In this document: positions 21,909 through 32,425 of the stretch, piece by piece | How the letters are laid out: each line of letters begins with the position of its first letter | Position numbering within the stretch: the first letter of the stretch is position 1 | Assembly: GCA_030323885.1 (NCBI GenBank) | Contig: JASIRB010003302.1 | Coordinates: forward strand, 1-64,000 | Direction: 5' to 3' | Length of the DNA: 64,000 nucleotides | DNA from: Branchipolynoe longqiensis | Taxonomy: Eukaryota > Annelida > Polychaeta > Phyllodocida > Polynoidae | Position numbers and translations under genes: made by a program | The notes under the pieces: generated by a model | Database searches by the model: none | Told to the model about the DNA's origin: nothing | Seen by the model: only the letters and a program-made list of their open reading frames with translations

Positions 21909-22868
21909 CTAGGCCTGTTCCCATATATTTGGGATCAGGTCTGTGACCCTCGTAGTGTCTGTAATGGGTCTGTTGTAGAACGTCTGGAAGGTACCTTCCC
22001 CCGACCACCCTGCCGATTGCAGGATGGTAGCCAGGGGCACTTTGCATCTTGCTGCCACGCTCATTGCAGCGTGTCTGCAAGTGTATGGCGTGTACTGCAT
22101 CATGTCCACCCCTGCCTCTGCCAGTGTTGTTTTCACGTATCTGGTCAGGCTGTCCTGTGATGCCTGGACATTGGGTTTTCTAGTCGTTGCGAATACGGCT
22201 GGCCCTGCTTCCTCCAAGTCGTTTCGGGCCATGTACGCTGCCAAGTGTCCATAGAGGCACAGTTCCTGGACCCCGTAAGCTTTGAATCTGAGGATGAGGG
22301 GATTCTTCACCGGGTCGTTCAACTTCATTTTCTCCAAGTACTTGATGGTGCAGCCATCCTTCTCCCACTTGAAGTCTCTTCTTCTCATCAGCCCTAGCGC
22401 CTGTAGTCGCTGTCCGGTGGCTAGCAGGAATAGGCAAGCTGTCCTTTTATTTAACTTGTCTAGATCAAGTGCCTGTGTGGGTCCCCATGCCCTCAAGTGT
22501 TCTAGCAGCAGCCTGGGGTCCCACATGTCCGCATATTTTGGTATCCCTGGTTTTAGGTTACCAATCCCTCATAGCAGTCGCATTACCAGTGGGTGTTCCC
22601 CGAACGGTCGCCCTCCCACCATCACGAAGGTGGAGTGGAGGGACCGTACCGTGTTGATGGTGTTCTTTGCTGCCCCTGCCACAAACAGTTTCTGCAGCTA
22701 TGCCACACCCTCTTGTAGTTTCGGTCTTAGCTGGTTGATTCCGTGTTCCTCACAGTGTTTGTGCCATCTCCTGAGCACTATTGTGTACTGCCGCTGTGTG
22801 GCCTTTGTCCAGGAGGCAGTGAGTGTTTCGGCCGTATCCCCGCTCACTCCCATAGCCTTGAACATCAA
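21909..22868 (-). pseudogene. DIRS tyrosine recombinase
   Basis: Would cut and join the circular DNA intermediate of the element into the genome. The N-terminal core-binding part (WTKATQRQYTIVLRRWHKHC) lies in 22530-22868 and has two in-frame stops, TAG at 22698-22700 and TGA at 22569-22571. Downstream the frame is open for 205 codons and has the catalytic-domain signatures: ATGQRLQAL (first Arg), YTCRHAAMSVAARC (His/Arg box), LQSAGWSGEGTFQTFYNRP (Trp and the nucleophile Tyr region). Similar proteins occur in DIRS and Ngaro elements. The linkage to RT in the same orientation supports DIRS. Confidence 0.82.
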
Positions 22869-22870
22869 CT

Positions 22871-24735
22871 TTAGAGTTTCACTGCCATTAGTGACATCTT
22901 GTTTGTCAGCGGGAAGGTCTTCCCTGGTTCCCCCTGAGGGTGAGTGTTCCCTGCCGTATCAGTATCTCCCTCGCATCCCTGAAGCCTGGTAGTTGTCTGA
23001 GCAGTGGTCAGACAACTACCAGGTCTCTCGTCTGCTAACTTGAGCAGCACGCGGGACAGGCAGCTGAAAGGCGGAAAAAAGTAACCTTTAGTATTGGCCC
23101 AACACATGGATGACGCATCAGTCCCTACTGCCTGTCTGTCAAACTCCCTGGAGATGTAATTTTCTAAAAGGTTATTAGCCCTTGTGGCGAACATGTCTGT
23201 GTCTGGGGTGCCCCAAGTATGGAATAATCTGTCTAATTTCCCTTTCTCCAATGACCATTCCCTTGCATCGGTAAACACCCTGGATGCCTCTACATTATCT
23301 ACCCTGGGGCAGAATCTCACTGTGAGTAGTATGTTCATGCGTTCTGTTAGTTGCCAGACCCTTTCCGTCTCCTCCTGACATTCCTTTGATCTGGCTGAGC
23401 CTCCTTTCCCAATACATGCCACCGCTGTCGTGTTATCTGCATATACCCTTACATGCTTGTTCTCTAGTTTGGAGCCTAGGTGTTCCAGCATTCTGCGTAT
23501 TGCTCTGAGCTCCAGCACATTTATGTGTGTGGTGCTACTTACTGCTTCATCCCATTGCTCTCTGTAGTGAGTTTTGTGTGTTTGGCTGAAGTATACCCAG
23601 CTGTGGGAGGAGGTATCTGTGTAGACACACGCATCCACTGGTCTGGGGCGGTAGTCTTTCAGTGTTCCCCCCAAGTTTTCTAGCCAGAACTCTAGGCACT
23701 CCATTACCCTTTTGGTGAGGGTGCACTTCCTATTGTAGTTCCCACTGTGCTGTCTCAGTTTCCAGTTTAGTGCCCTCACAATCACTTTGGTTCTTATTCT
23801 TGCCCAGCTGTTCCCCGGATCTGTGGCCACCAGTCTACCCAGCATTGTTACAAGCAATTTGATCGTTAAGTTGTTCTTAATTAGCGCCTCTCTGATGAGT
23901 GTTTTCAACTCCTCCCCCTTACTTACTGGTATATGTACTCTCAATGTTACCGTGTCAATCTTGAAGCCTAAGAAGATTAGTTCCTTGGTGGGCTCCAGTA
24001 CCGACTTCGGCCTGTTTGTGGTGAATCCCAGCCTTTCCAAGGTTTTTAGTGTTTTGCCCACTGCCCACCTGACCTCCTCCTCTGTTCTCGCTATGATTAT
24101 AGTGTCGTCAATGTAAAAACATAGGAGTATGTTGTGTTGTAACCGTAGGTGGCTCATTACTGTTCTCATGATTTTTGTGAACGTTCTCGGTCCCGAACTC
24201 AGACCGTTCGGTAGTACCCTGAACCTGTACCTGTTACCGTCATGTACAAATTGCAACAGGTCCCTATCTGCTGTGGCAATTTCTAGGCTGTGATAGGCCT
24301 GTGATATATCTATGCTAGCTACCCATGCTCCCTTGCGCACTAGTCGCATAGCGGTACATAGTTGGTCCATTTTGAAGTGTCGGTATACCACATGTATACC
24401 GACACGTATACATGTGGTATACGTGTCGGTTTCGAAAGGTTTAAGTGGGCATGTGGTCCCCATCTTTTTTGGGCCTTAGGAAGAGGTGTGAGACAAACAT
24501 TCTGTCACCCACCTCCGCGGGTTCCTGTGCCGTCAGATCTTCCCCTAGCAGGTAGCGGAAGCCCTAGCTTCCATCTTTCTTGGCCAACGGCTTGATCTGG
24601 TTCAGTAGCGCTGGGCGTACATTGTCTCGTTACATCCCAATGAGGGTGTTGGTAGTGCGTGCCATGATCTTTAGCGCATTCACCAACTCCGCTACCATTT
24701 CTTTTGTTTGCAGCGGTTTGCCCATCTCTATCTCG
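22871..24735 (-). pseudogene. DIRS reverse transcriptase-RNase H
   Basis: Copies element RNA to DNA and degrades the RNA strand. From 24463 down the frame is open for 530 codons. It shows motif A (ASIDISQAYHSLEI), motif B (LPNGLSSGPRTFTKIM), motif C (CFYIDDTIIIA), then PKSVLEPTKELIFLGF. RNase H has VYTDTSSHSW, INVLELRAI and VYADNTTAV. The C-terminal GTPDTDMFATRANN and GYFFPPFSCLSR blocks are typical of DIRS/Ngaro pol. Upstream, 24463-24735 still encodes LFLRPKKDG but has stops and a short palindrome (24378-24431) that disrupts the frame. The protein cannot be made intact. Confidence 0.88.
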
Positions 24736-25138
24736 TCCAGGATTCGGGGGATGGGTCTTGTGGCAAATTGCACTCCCATTGTGCGCTCGCCAGTGTGGCG
24801 TCATTGTCTTTAACTCTCTGTTCTATTGTCTGTTCTATTTCTGGGCTAAGTCTGGTTTTATGTAGTGCCTCTACATTGGCCGGTCTGGGGAGTGTCGCGT
24901 AAACCTCTGCCGTCTCCGTTTTGGTCATAGGGTTCGACCATAGGGAGTTAATCAGCCGGGCGGTGCTCGCTGCCTGGTCATCCCCCTCTGCGTCTATGGG
25001 CACCTTTTCAACTGGTATAAACTGTTCCAGGTAGGAACCAGGGTGCTCCGTCACCTGTACCACTGGTGCTCCGGGCGGTGCTACCATCGGCGGTGTGGCC
25101 GCTGTGTCTGTGGCTGGCCTGCTCGGCCCTACCGTCAC
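24728..25138 (-). CDS. DIRS gag-like ORF, downstream part
   Basis: A 136-codon ORF overlapping the previous one by ATGA (start at 25138-25136, upstream stop at 25137-25135). It contains APPGAPVVQVTEHPGSYLEQ and SPEIEQTIEQRVKDND and has no recognisable enzyme motif. Position and composition suggest the capsid-like C-terminal part of gag. The overlap may be a frameshift lesion rather than natural gene structure. Confidence 0.5.
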   Translation of the reverse strand: MTVGPSRPATDTAATPPMVAPPGAPVVQVTEHPGSYLEQFIPVEKVPIDAEGDDQAASTARLINSLWSNPMTKTETAEVYATLPRPANVEALHKTRLSPEIEQTIEQRVKDNDATLASAQWECNLPQDPSPESWTR

Positions 25139-25872
25139 TGATGATGGGTTGTTGTGGCGCCTGTCCCAGGTGACCTGTTGGTCTCAGCCAGCGCTCTCCT
25201 GGCTTCCCCCCGCCTCGTGTCGGCTGAGTGTGCGGGGGTGATCGGGATCTCGGGTGAGGTGTAGGCCGGTGGGTCGTCCCTCGCCGGTCCCCATGGCGCC
25301 CTGGGTGTGGTAAATGCTGACGGCCTCGGCTGTCTGACCTGTGGGGGCGGGGGAGGCGTCGCCGCCTCCGGTAGTGGCGGCGGTGACTGTCCCTGTGTCC
25401 AGTTAATGGAGTAGCCTGCCCCGCGATCCCTAATCTCAGCCTCCAGCTCGAGTTTCCTGGCCTTCAGCCTTTCCAGTTCTGCGATTGGTGAAGGCACATA
25501 GTCGGGCCCTCTCCAGTGATCCCCGCAGGCTGGGTCTGGTGGCGGGCTGAAGGTTTGGCCCAGGTCGGCCACCACCATGCGCAGCCCTCTATGGAGTTCC
25601 CCCAATGGTGGATGTGTGTAGGTTGGTGAGGTAGCAGCAAGCACTAGTCTTTTGGTGCTCCCGTTACTAGTGACCACCATACTCGGTGACGAGGGCGGTT
25701 TCCCTACCTCCCTATGTTCGTCTCTGGTCGGCATGCCGGCTCTCGACCCTTCCTCGGAACCGACCTCCATATCGCCACGGTTGGATTCGTGTGGCAGCGG
25801 TTTATCTAAAAGTGACGAAAGGTCTACCGAGGCGACATTTAGTAGCAGCTGGCCCTCGTGGCCAATTACCAC
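25135..25872 (-). CDS. DIRS gag-like ORF, upstream part
   Basis: A 245-codon ORF that begins inside the right terminal inverted repeat. It is Pro/Ser/Arg-rich and has a short helical stretch, IAELERLKARKLELEAEI, that could form a coiled coil. There is no catalytic motif. As the first ORF of the element it is most likely gag, which would package the element RNA. Function is inferred from position only. Confidence 0.5.
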   Translation of the reverse strand: MVIGHEGQLLLNVASVDLSSLLDKPLPHESNRGDMEVGSEEGSRAGMPTRDEHREVGKPPSSPSMVVTSNGSTKRLVLAATSPTYTHPPLGELHRGLRMVVADLGQTFSPPPDPACGDHWRGPDYVPSPIAELERLKARKLELEAEIRDRGAGYSINWTQGQSPPPLPEAATPPPPPQVRQPRPSAFTTPRAPWGPARDDPPAYTSPEIPITPAHSADTRRGEARRALAETNRSPGTGATTTHHQ

Positions 25873-25934
25873 AATAATTGCAATCGCCTGGCTTGGTTAA
25901 GACACTGGCTGGCTTGCTGTGTGGGATGTCGTTG

Positions 25935-26170
25935 GACTGACTCAAACCAAATACTTACAAGATTAATACTTAGCCGGGCAATCGCCATTAATAGGATAAT
26001 GCAAGTACTGCTTTGTCCAGCATCAGGATAATGTGACTGAGTGGGTTATCAGGTCATTAGGATCTCCCAGTGAGGCAGCACTATAAAGCCACCATCAGAA
26101 GTCACAGTCACATGTTGGTACACATCCTGATATGACCTTCGATGTTGTTAGGACATAAAACACAAGCAAA
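25935..26170 (+). mobile_element. SINE-1, lacking head
   Basis: From GACTCAAACCAAATACTTAC through the body to a 3' domain ending GGACATAAAACACAAGC. About 55 bp later a 62-bp satellite starts. Confidence 0.75.
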
Positions 26171-26221
26171 CACAAGCTGACTGTAGAGGGACGAGTAAAG
26201 CTGAGTTCATGGAGGGAGTGA

Positions 26222-26590
26222 AATGATGCATACACAGGTAGGTGTAGTGTATTAAGGTGCACTCACTCCCCAGGTGAAATACCACATACACAGGTAGGTG
26301 TAGTGTAGTGTAGTGACGTGCACTCAACTCCCCAGGTGAAATACCACATACACAGGTCGGTGTAGGGTAGTGTAGTGAGGTGCACTGACCTCCCCAGGTG
26401 AAATACCACATACACAGGTAGGTGTAGTGTAGTGTAGTGAGGTGCACTGACCTCCCCAGGTGAAATACCACATACACAGGTAGGTGTAGTGTAGTGTAGT
26501 GAGGTGCACTGACCTCCCTAGCTGAAATATCACATACACAGGTAGGTGTAGTGTAGAGAGGGGCATACACATACACAGGTAGATACATTC
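26222..26590 (+). repeat. 62-bp satellite
   Basis: About five copies with TCCCCAGGTGAAATACCACA, TACACAGGTAGGTG and an internal TAGTG repeat of variable number. Period is 62 bp between CCTCCCCAGG at 26390 and 26452. Confidence 0.93.
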
Positions 26591-28765
26591 ACACACACTC
26601 GCACATACTCACATACACTGTCACTCACTGTCACTCGCACTCACACATGCACACACTCAACATTGCACACAAATTCACACACAAACTCACAGTAGCAAAC
26701 ACATTCACACATACTCCACTCACACACATTTAGACACAATGGCACACAATGCCACACACTCACACACAAAACACAGTCGCACTCCTGACTCGCGGACACA
26801 AACATTCACACATACACTCGCATTCAAAACATTCGCCCTCACATGCGTACAGCTCACACATATTGAAAACACTCAAAAACACACACTGACACACACTTAC
26901 AGTAAGAGACACATACTCACACACATGTAAGCACTAACACTCATGCGCTCAGACACGCCCACACTCACACAGTCACAGACATACTCACACACATGTAAAC
27001 ACTAACACTCGCGAGCTCAGACACGCCCACACTCACACAGTCACAGACATACTCACACACATGTAAACACTAACACTCACCTGCTCAGACACGCCCACAC
27101 TCACACAGTCACAGACATACTCACACACATGTAAACATGGACACTCACGTGCTCAGACACGCCCACACTCACACAGTCACAGACATACTCACACATGTAA
27201 ACACTAACACTCACCTGCTCAGACACGCCCACACTCACACAGTCACAGACATACTCACACACATGTAAACACTAACACTCACGTGCTCAGACACGCCCAC
27301 ACTCACACATGTCAGACATACTCACACACATGTAAACACCTAACACTACATGCTCAGACACCCCACACTGTACATACTCAACAGACATACTCACACATGT
27401 AAACACTAAGACTCACGTGCTCAACACACGCACATACTCACACAGTAGACATACTCACACACATGTAAACACTACACTCACTCACCGTGCTCACACATGT
27501 ACATACTCACACATGTGTACATACTCACACACATGTACATACTCACACACATGTACATACTCACACATGTACATACTCACACATGTGTACATACTCACAC
27601 ACATGTACATACTCACACACATGTACATACTCACACAACATACTCACACACGTGTACATACTCACACATGTACATACTCACACATGTACATACTCACACA
27701 TGTACATACTCACACACATGAACATACTCACATCACACACATGTACATACTCACACATGTGTACATACTCACACACATGTAACACTAACACTCAGGTGCT
27801 CAGACACGCCCACACTCACACAGTCACAGACATACTCACACACATGTAAACACTAACACTCACATGCTCAGACACGCCCACACTCACACAGTCACAGACA
27901 TACTCACACACATGTAAACACTGACACTCACGTGCTCAGACACGCCCACACTCACACAGTCACAGACATACTCACACACATGTAAACACTAACACTCACG
28001 TGCTCAGACACGCCCACACTCACACAGTCACAGACATACTCACACACATGTAAACACTAACACTCACGTGTTCAGACACGCCCACACTCACACAGTCACA
28101 GACATACTCACACACATGTAAACACTAACACTCACGTGCTCAGACACGCCCACACTCACACAGTCACAGACATACTCACACACATGTAACACTACAACTC
28201 ACAGACATGCACATACTCACACAGCACAGACATACTCACACACATGTAAACACTAACACTCAGGTATCAACACGCCACACTCACACAGTCACAACATACT
28301 CACACACATGTAAACACTAACACTCACGTGCTCAGACACGCCCACACTCACACAGTCACAGACATACTCACACACATGTAAACACGGACACTCACATGCT
28401 CAGACACGCCCACACTCACACAGTCACAGACATACTCACAGACATGTAAACACGGACACTCACACGCTCAGACACGCCCACACTCACACAGTCACAGACA
28501 TACTCACACACATGTAAACACTAACACTCACATGCTCAGACACGCCCACACTCACACAGTCACAGACATACTCACACACATGTAAACACGGACACTCACG
28601 CGCTCAGACACGCCCACACTCACACAGTCACAGACATACTCACACACATGTAAACACGGACACTCACGCGCTCAGACACGCCCACACTTACACAGTCACA
28701 GACATACTCACACACATGCAAACACTCACAGAAGCCAACACTCACGCATACAATCAAACATTCTA
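26591..28765 (+). repeat. 68-bp CA-rich satellite with nested 16-bp block
   Basis: The main unit is 68 bp (GCTCAGACACGCCCACACTC, ACACAGTCACAGACATACTC, ACACACATGTAAACACTAAC), about 24 copies. One position varies between CACGTG, CACATG, CACGCG and CACCTG. At 27490-27785 it gives way to short TACATACTCACACATG units. 26591-26940 is irregular CA-rich sequence. ORFs are artefacts. Confidence 0.94.
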
Positions 28766-28880
28766 CTGACACTGCGTCTCCAACAACATGACAATTAGGC
28801 AATTCACAGGTATACAAACCTGCAAAGGGAAACCAGACACCTAACCACTCCGTTATGTAATCATCTAGTCAATACACATG

Positions 28881-28916
<36 letters not shown>

Positions 28917-29145
28917 TATGTGTCTGTATGTATATATATATGTATACAACAGATAATTACTATCTCGTAGGTGAATTGTCAAATTACCATATGTAAGTCT
29001 TGAAATGATTAATATTGTTATTTCAGCTGACTTGAGCTAGATGCTGATGACAATATCAGACCATATATAGTGACAATATCAGATCACATATAGTAAATAA
29101 CTGTATTGTCACAGCATTGACCAGTGCACGGCGCTGACAAAACAC
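28766..29145. other. AT-rich DNA with (TA)n at 28880-28945
   Basis: Contains a TA/TG microsatellite and a short duplication of TGACAATATCAGA (29048 and 29071). No gene was seen. Confidence 0.5.
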
Positions 29146-29355
29146 TTTATTCAGTGAACTATATTTTACACATGTAAACACACACGGCCGGTCGCCCACA
29201 TGACGCCCTTCACGTGCCGGCGCGCCGGCACCCGGTGCCGCCGGGCTGCCCGCCCTATGCGGCCGGTCATGGCGGTGTGTGGCGACCCGGGCAGGTGGTC
29301 GGGGTGCGGGCAGCCGCTCCCAGAACGAGGTCGTCAGGTGATGCGGTCACGTGAC
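29146..29355 (-). other. GC-rich island with poly(A) signal; possible 3' exon
   Basis: Sharp rise in GC and CpG between 29185 and 29350, unlike its neighbours. On the minus strand AATAAA occurs at about 29149-29154, just downstream of the GC-rich block. One minus frame runs open through the island to a TAA just before the signal, but the peptide is Arg-rich and unrecognised. A terminal exon is possible but unproven. Confidence 0.25.
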
Positions 29356-29358
29356 CAG

Positions 29359-29670
29359 GACCGCGTTCAGGGTACGACTCCGAGACGTCTCGGGGAAATC
29401 CCTGATGTCACGCTAGTCTGAATGGCAAAAGCAGTTGGTCGCCTCGAAAATGGCAGCTCCCATAGGCGGCATCCATTTGCAATGGAAAAGAAGTACTCTG
29501 ATTGGCTGAAACCACTGAATACGGCAGCCATTTTGGAGCTGCTTTTTGTCTCCTGTCTGAAATAGGAGGCGCCTCCGAGACATCTCAGACACGCACCCTG
29601 AACGGAAATAGACCAAAAGGCATCTCCGAGACATCTCCGAGACGTCACGGAGGCATACCCTGAACGCGGC
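29359..29670. mobile_element. 312-bp TIR element, TSD CCAG
   Basis: The ends are GACCGCGTTCAGGGTACG and, inverted, GCCGCGTTCAGGGTATGCC. CCAG flanks both sides (29355-29358 and 29671-29674). Subterminal CTCCGAGACATCT motifs are repeated three times on the right and once, as CTCCGAGACGTCT, on the left. Non-coding, and the superfamily is unknown. Confidence 0.7.
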
Positions 29671-29761
29671 CCAGCACAACGACCATGCATGCATTGACTC
29701 AGCATGGGTTTGTAGATCTGGGGACCAGCGGTGGCAGTTAACAAAGTACATGCGCTTTCAA

Positions 29762-30116
29762 TTAAAGCTGCATGATCCGATGAAATATCAAATTTTCAAA
29801 ACCAAACCAATTATCTAGATTTGAGTTTACATATCTAACTTAGATACTGATGCACTTATTAAGCATTTGTTTCTGTGTAGAAGGCAATACTGAGTCAATT
29901 TACCAGAACCTGTTACTGCAGAAATCTATGGTGTCAGAGTTTTGGCAAGCTTGCCAAAACTAATTTTCCATGTTTGCACTCAAAATATCTAAAAAGGTTA
30001 CCATTTAAAATTAAAGTAACTTTGAACTAATGTAAAGTAGATACTAGTGATCGATATAATATATTTATCTCAGAAAAAATACAGAAATTCAAAACCATCG
30101 GACTATGCAACTTTAA
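29762..30116 (+). mobile_element. TTAA-bounded element, copy 2
   Basis: Full-length relative of the 11398-11752 copy, with inverted ends matching AGTTGCATAGTCCGATG. It shares its right TTAA (30113-30116) with the next copy. Confidence 0.82.
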
Positions 30117-30462
30117 AGTTGCATAGTCCGATGAAAACATCAATTTTTCTAAACCAAAACACTTAGCTAGACTTAATTCTACATATTCGATTTAGGTACT
30201 GGTGTACTTATTAAACATGTTTTGCTGCATCGAAGGTTGTATAATAGGTAATTTAACAGAACCTGTTACTGCTGAAGTCTATGGTGCCACAGTTTTGGCA
30301 TGCTTGCCAAAATTTATTTAGCATGTCTTGACATCAAATATCTCAAAAATCTTTAAAATAAATATTACTTCAAACTAAACTAATGTAGACTATAATGATT
30401 AGCATAATGTATTTATCTCAGAAAATGTCAGCATTCAAAAGCATCGGACTATGCAACTTTAA
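30113..30462 (+). mobile_element. TTAA-bounded element, copy 3, head-to-tail
   Basis: Same orientation as copy 2 and separated from it by a single TTAA. Both inverted ends are intact (AGTTGCATAGTCCGATG). The interior differs from copy 2 at many positions, so the pair is not a recent tandem duplication. Confidence 0.82.
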
Positions 30463-30479
30463 CTTAACTAGATTATATT

Positions 30480-30790
30480 CAAATCTACTTCCCCTCCTAC
30501 CCCTCTCACTCCCCACTTCACCCCTCCTCCCCACCCCTTCTCCCCCACCTCCCCCTCCTCCCTCTCCTCCCTGACCTCCCCCTCCTCCCCACCCCTTCTC
30601 CCCCACCTCCCCCTCCTCCCCACCTCCCCCTCCTCCCCGACCTCCCTCTCCTCCCTGACCTCCCCCTCCTCCCCACCCCTTCTCCCCCACCTCCCCCTCC
30701 TCCCCCTCCTCCCTCTTCTCCCTTGACCTCCCCCTCCTCCCCACCCCTTCTCCACCACCTCCCCCACCTCCCCCTTCTCCCCATAGACTA
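30480..30790 (-). repeat. Polypyrimidine CTCCCCCTCCTCC tract
   Basis: Almost pure C/T on plus, built from ACCTCCCCCTCCTCCCC units with a longer block CCACCCCTTCTCCCCC repeated five times. The Gly/Glu/Arg ORFs on minus are artefacts. Confidence 0.93.
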
Positions 30791-30889
30791 AACAAGCAGT
30801 GGCCCTTTATTCGCTAACTCGTGTAAGTGTAGTGTAGTGAACATGGAAACAATAGCAGCAGACAAGTTTTAGCGAGAAGTTAACCGTCA

Positions 30890-31415
30890 GATTCAGCTAC
30901 ACGCAAACCGTGCAATTCAGCTACACTTGAGTCGGTAGATTCAGCTACACACCAACTGTCAGATTCAGCTACACTCAAACCATCAGATTCAGCTACACTC
31001 CAACTGTCAGAATCAGCTACACTCAAACCATCAGATTCAGCTACACTCCAGCTGTCAGATTCAGCTACACTCAAACCATCAGATTCAGCTACACTCCAAC
31101 TGTCAGAATCAGCTACACTTAAACCATCAGATTCAGCTGCACTCCAACTGTCAGATTCAGCTACACTCAAACCGTCAGATTCAGCTACACTCAAACTGTC
31201 AGAATCAGCTACACTCAAACCATCAGATTCAGCTACACACCAACTGTCATAATCAGCTACACTCAAACCATCAGATTCAGCTACACACCAACTGTCAGAA
31301 TCAGCTACACTCAAACCATCAGATTCAGCTACACACCAACTGTCAGATTCAGCTACACTCAAACCGTCAGATTCAGCTATACTCCAACTGTCAGAATCAG
31401 ACACGCTCCGTGTCA
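30890..31415 (+). repeat. 24-bp satellite, dimeric
   Basis: Units of CAGATTCAGCTACACTCAAACCAT alternate with CAGAATCAGCTACACTCCAACTGT-like units, giving a 48-bp dimer, about 22 monomers. The 24-bp period keeps one minus frame open as Ser/Asp/Ala/Glu repeats. Not called a gene. I name the units by period only. Confidence 0.94.
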
Positions 31416-32425
31416 AACCGGCTCCGTATCTTACCCTCCTCACCACCTCACACCGCCTCAAACCCCCTCCTCACCCCCTCACACCGCCTCTCCCCTACTC
31501 CTAACCACCTCACCCCACCTCTCACCTCCTCCTCACCTCGTCACTCCACCTCTTACCTCCTCCTCACCCCCCTCACCTTGCCTCTCACCTCCTGCTCACC
31601 ACCTCACCCCACCTCTCACCTCCTCCTCACCCCCTCACCCCGCCTCTTACCTCCTCCTCACCCCCTCACCCCGCCTCTTACCTCCTCCTCACCCTCCTCA
31701 CCTTGCCTCTCACTTCCTCCTCACCCCTTCACCCCGCCTCTTACCTCCTCCTCAACCCCCCCCTCACCCCGCCTCTTACCTCCTCCTCACCCCCTCACAC
31801 CGCCTCTCACCTCCTCCTCACCACCTCACCCCACTCTCTCACCTCCTCCTCACCTTCGTCACTCCACCTCTCACCTCCTCTCACCCCCCTCACCTTGCCT
31901 GTCACCTCCTCCTGACCACTCACCCCACCTCTCACCTCCTCCTCACCCCCTCACCCCGCCTCTTCCCTCCTCCTCACCCCCTCACCCCGCCTCTTCCCGC
32001 CTCCTCCTCACCCCCTCACCCCCCCGCCTCTTACCTCCTCCTCACACCTCCTCACCTTGCCTCTCACCTCCTCCTCACCCCTTCACCCCGCCTCTTACCT
32101 CCTCCAAACACCCCTTATCCCGCCTCTCACCTCCCCCTCTTCCCCCGCCCCTCTCACCCCTCCCACTCCTCTCTGCGCATCTCCCCCTCCCCTCCTCCAC
32201 CCTCTCCTCTCCCCCCCTCCACCCCATCCCTTACTCTCCAACTCCCCCTCCCCTCCCCATCCCTCCTTCTCCCTCTTCTCCCTCCCCTCCTCTCACCCCC
32301 CCCCTCCCCCTCCCTCCTCCAACTTCTCAACCCCCTCCTCCTCCTCCTACCCTCCTCTCCGTCCCCCTTCCTCTCCTCTCCTCCCACCCTCTCCTCTCCT
32401 CTCTCCCTCCCCTCCCCTATCGCGG
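31416..32425 (+). repeat. Pyrimidine-rich ACCTCCTCCTCACC array
   Basis: About 1 kb of C/T-rich units (ACCTCCTCCTCACCCCCTCA, CCCCGCCTCTT) passing into less regular CCCTCC sequence after 32120. The long proline-rich ORF is low complexity. Confidence 0.93.

Larger units (their letters stand above)
21408..25895 (-). mobile_element. DIRS-like tyrosine-recombinase retrotransposon, decayed
   Basis: Minus-strand order is gag-like ORFs, then RT, RNase H and a tyrosine recombinase, the gene set of DIRS-group elements, which integrate with a recombinase rather than a DDE integrase. There are no LTRs. The outer right end (25820-25895, minus) and the left end share GGTAATTGGCCACGAGGGCC and ATGTCGCCTCGGTAGA in inverted orientation. 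The left end carries three such segments (21430-21515 plus, 21580-21649 minus, 21650-21690 plus), which suggests the inverted-terminal plus internal-complementary arrangement of DIRS1-type elements. Stops and a rearrangement in pol make it inactive. Confidence 0.82.

Noticed and set aside
21408..25895. Ty3/Gypsy-type LTR retrotransposon
   Set aside because: The RT-RNase H resembles that group, but there are no LTRs, protease or DDE integrase, and a tyrosine recombinase is present.
26739..27849. Thr/His/Tyr-rich ORFs
   Set aside because: CA-rich satellite translated in several frames. No complexity.
26591..28765. CRISPR-like regular array
   Set aside because: Units are contiguous, with no unique spacers, no palindromic repeat and no cas genes, and the genome is eukaryotic. 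It is a satellite. The same holds for the 64-bp, 62-bp and 95-bp arrays.
29762..30462. Classic piggyBac MITE
   Set aside because: TTAA flanks fit, but the termini do not begin with the CCC-type sequence usual for piggyBac. Family left open.
30880..31461. 193-codon Ser/Asp/Ala/Glu repeat ORF on minus
   Set aside because: The 24-bp satellite explains it fully, and the opposite strand has the same regularity without an ORF.
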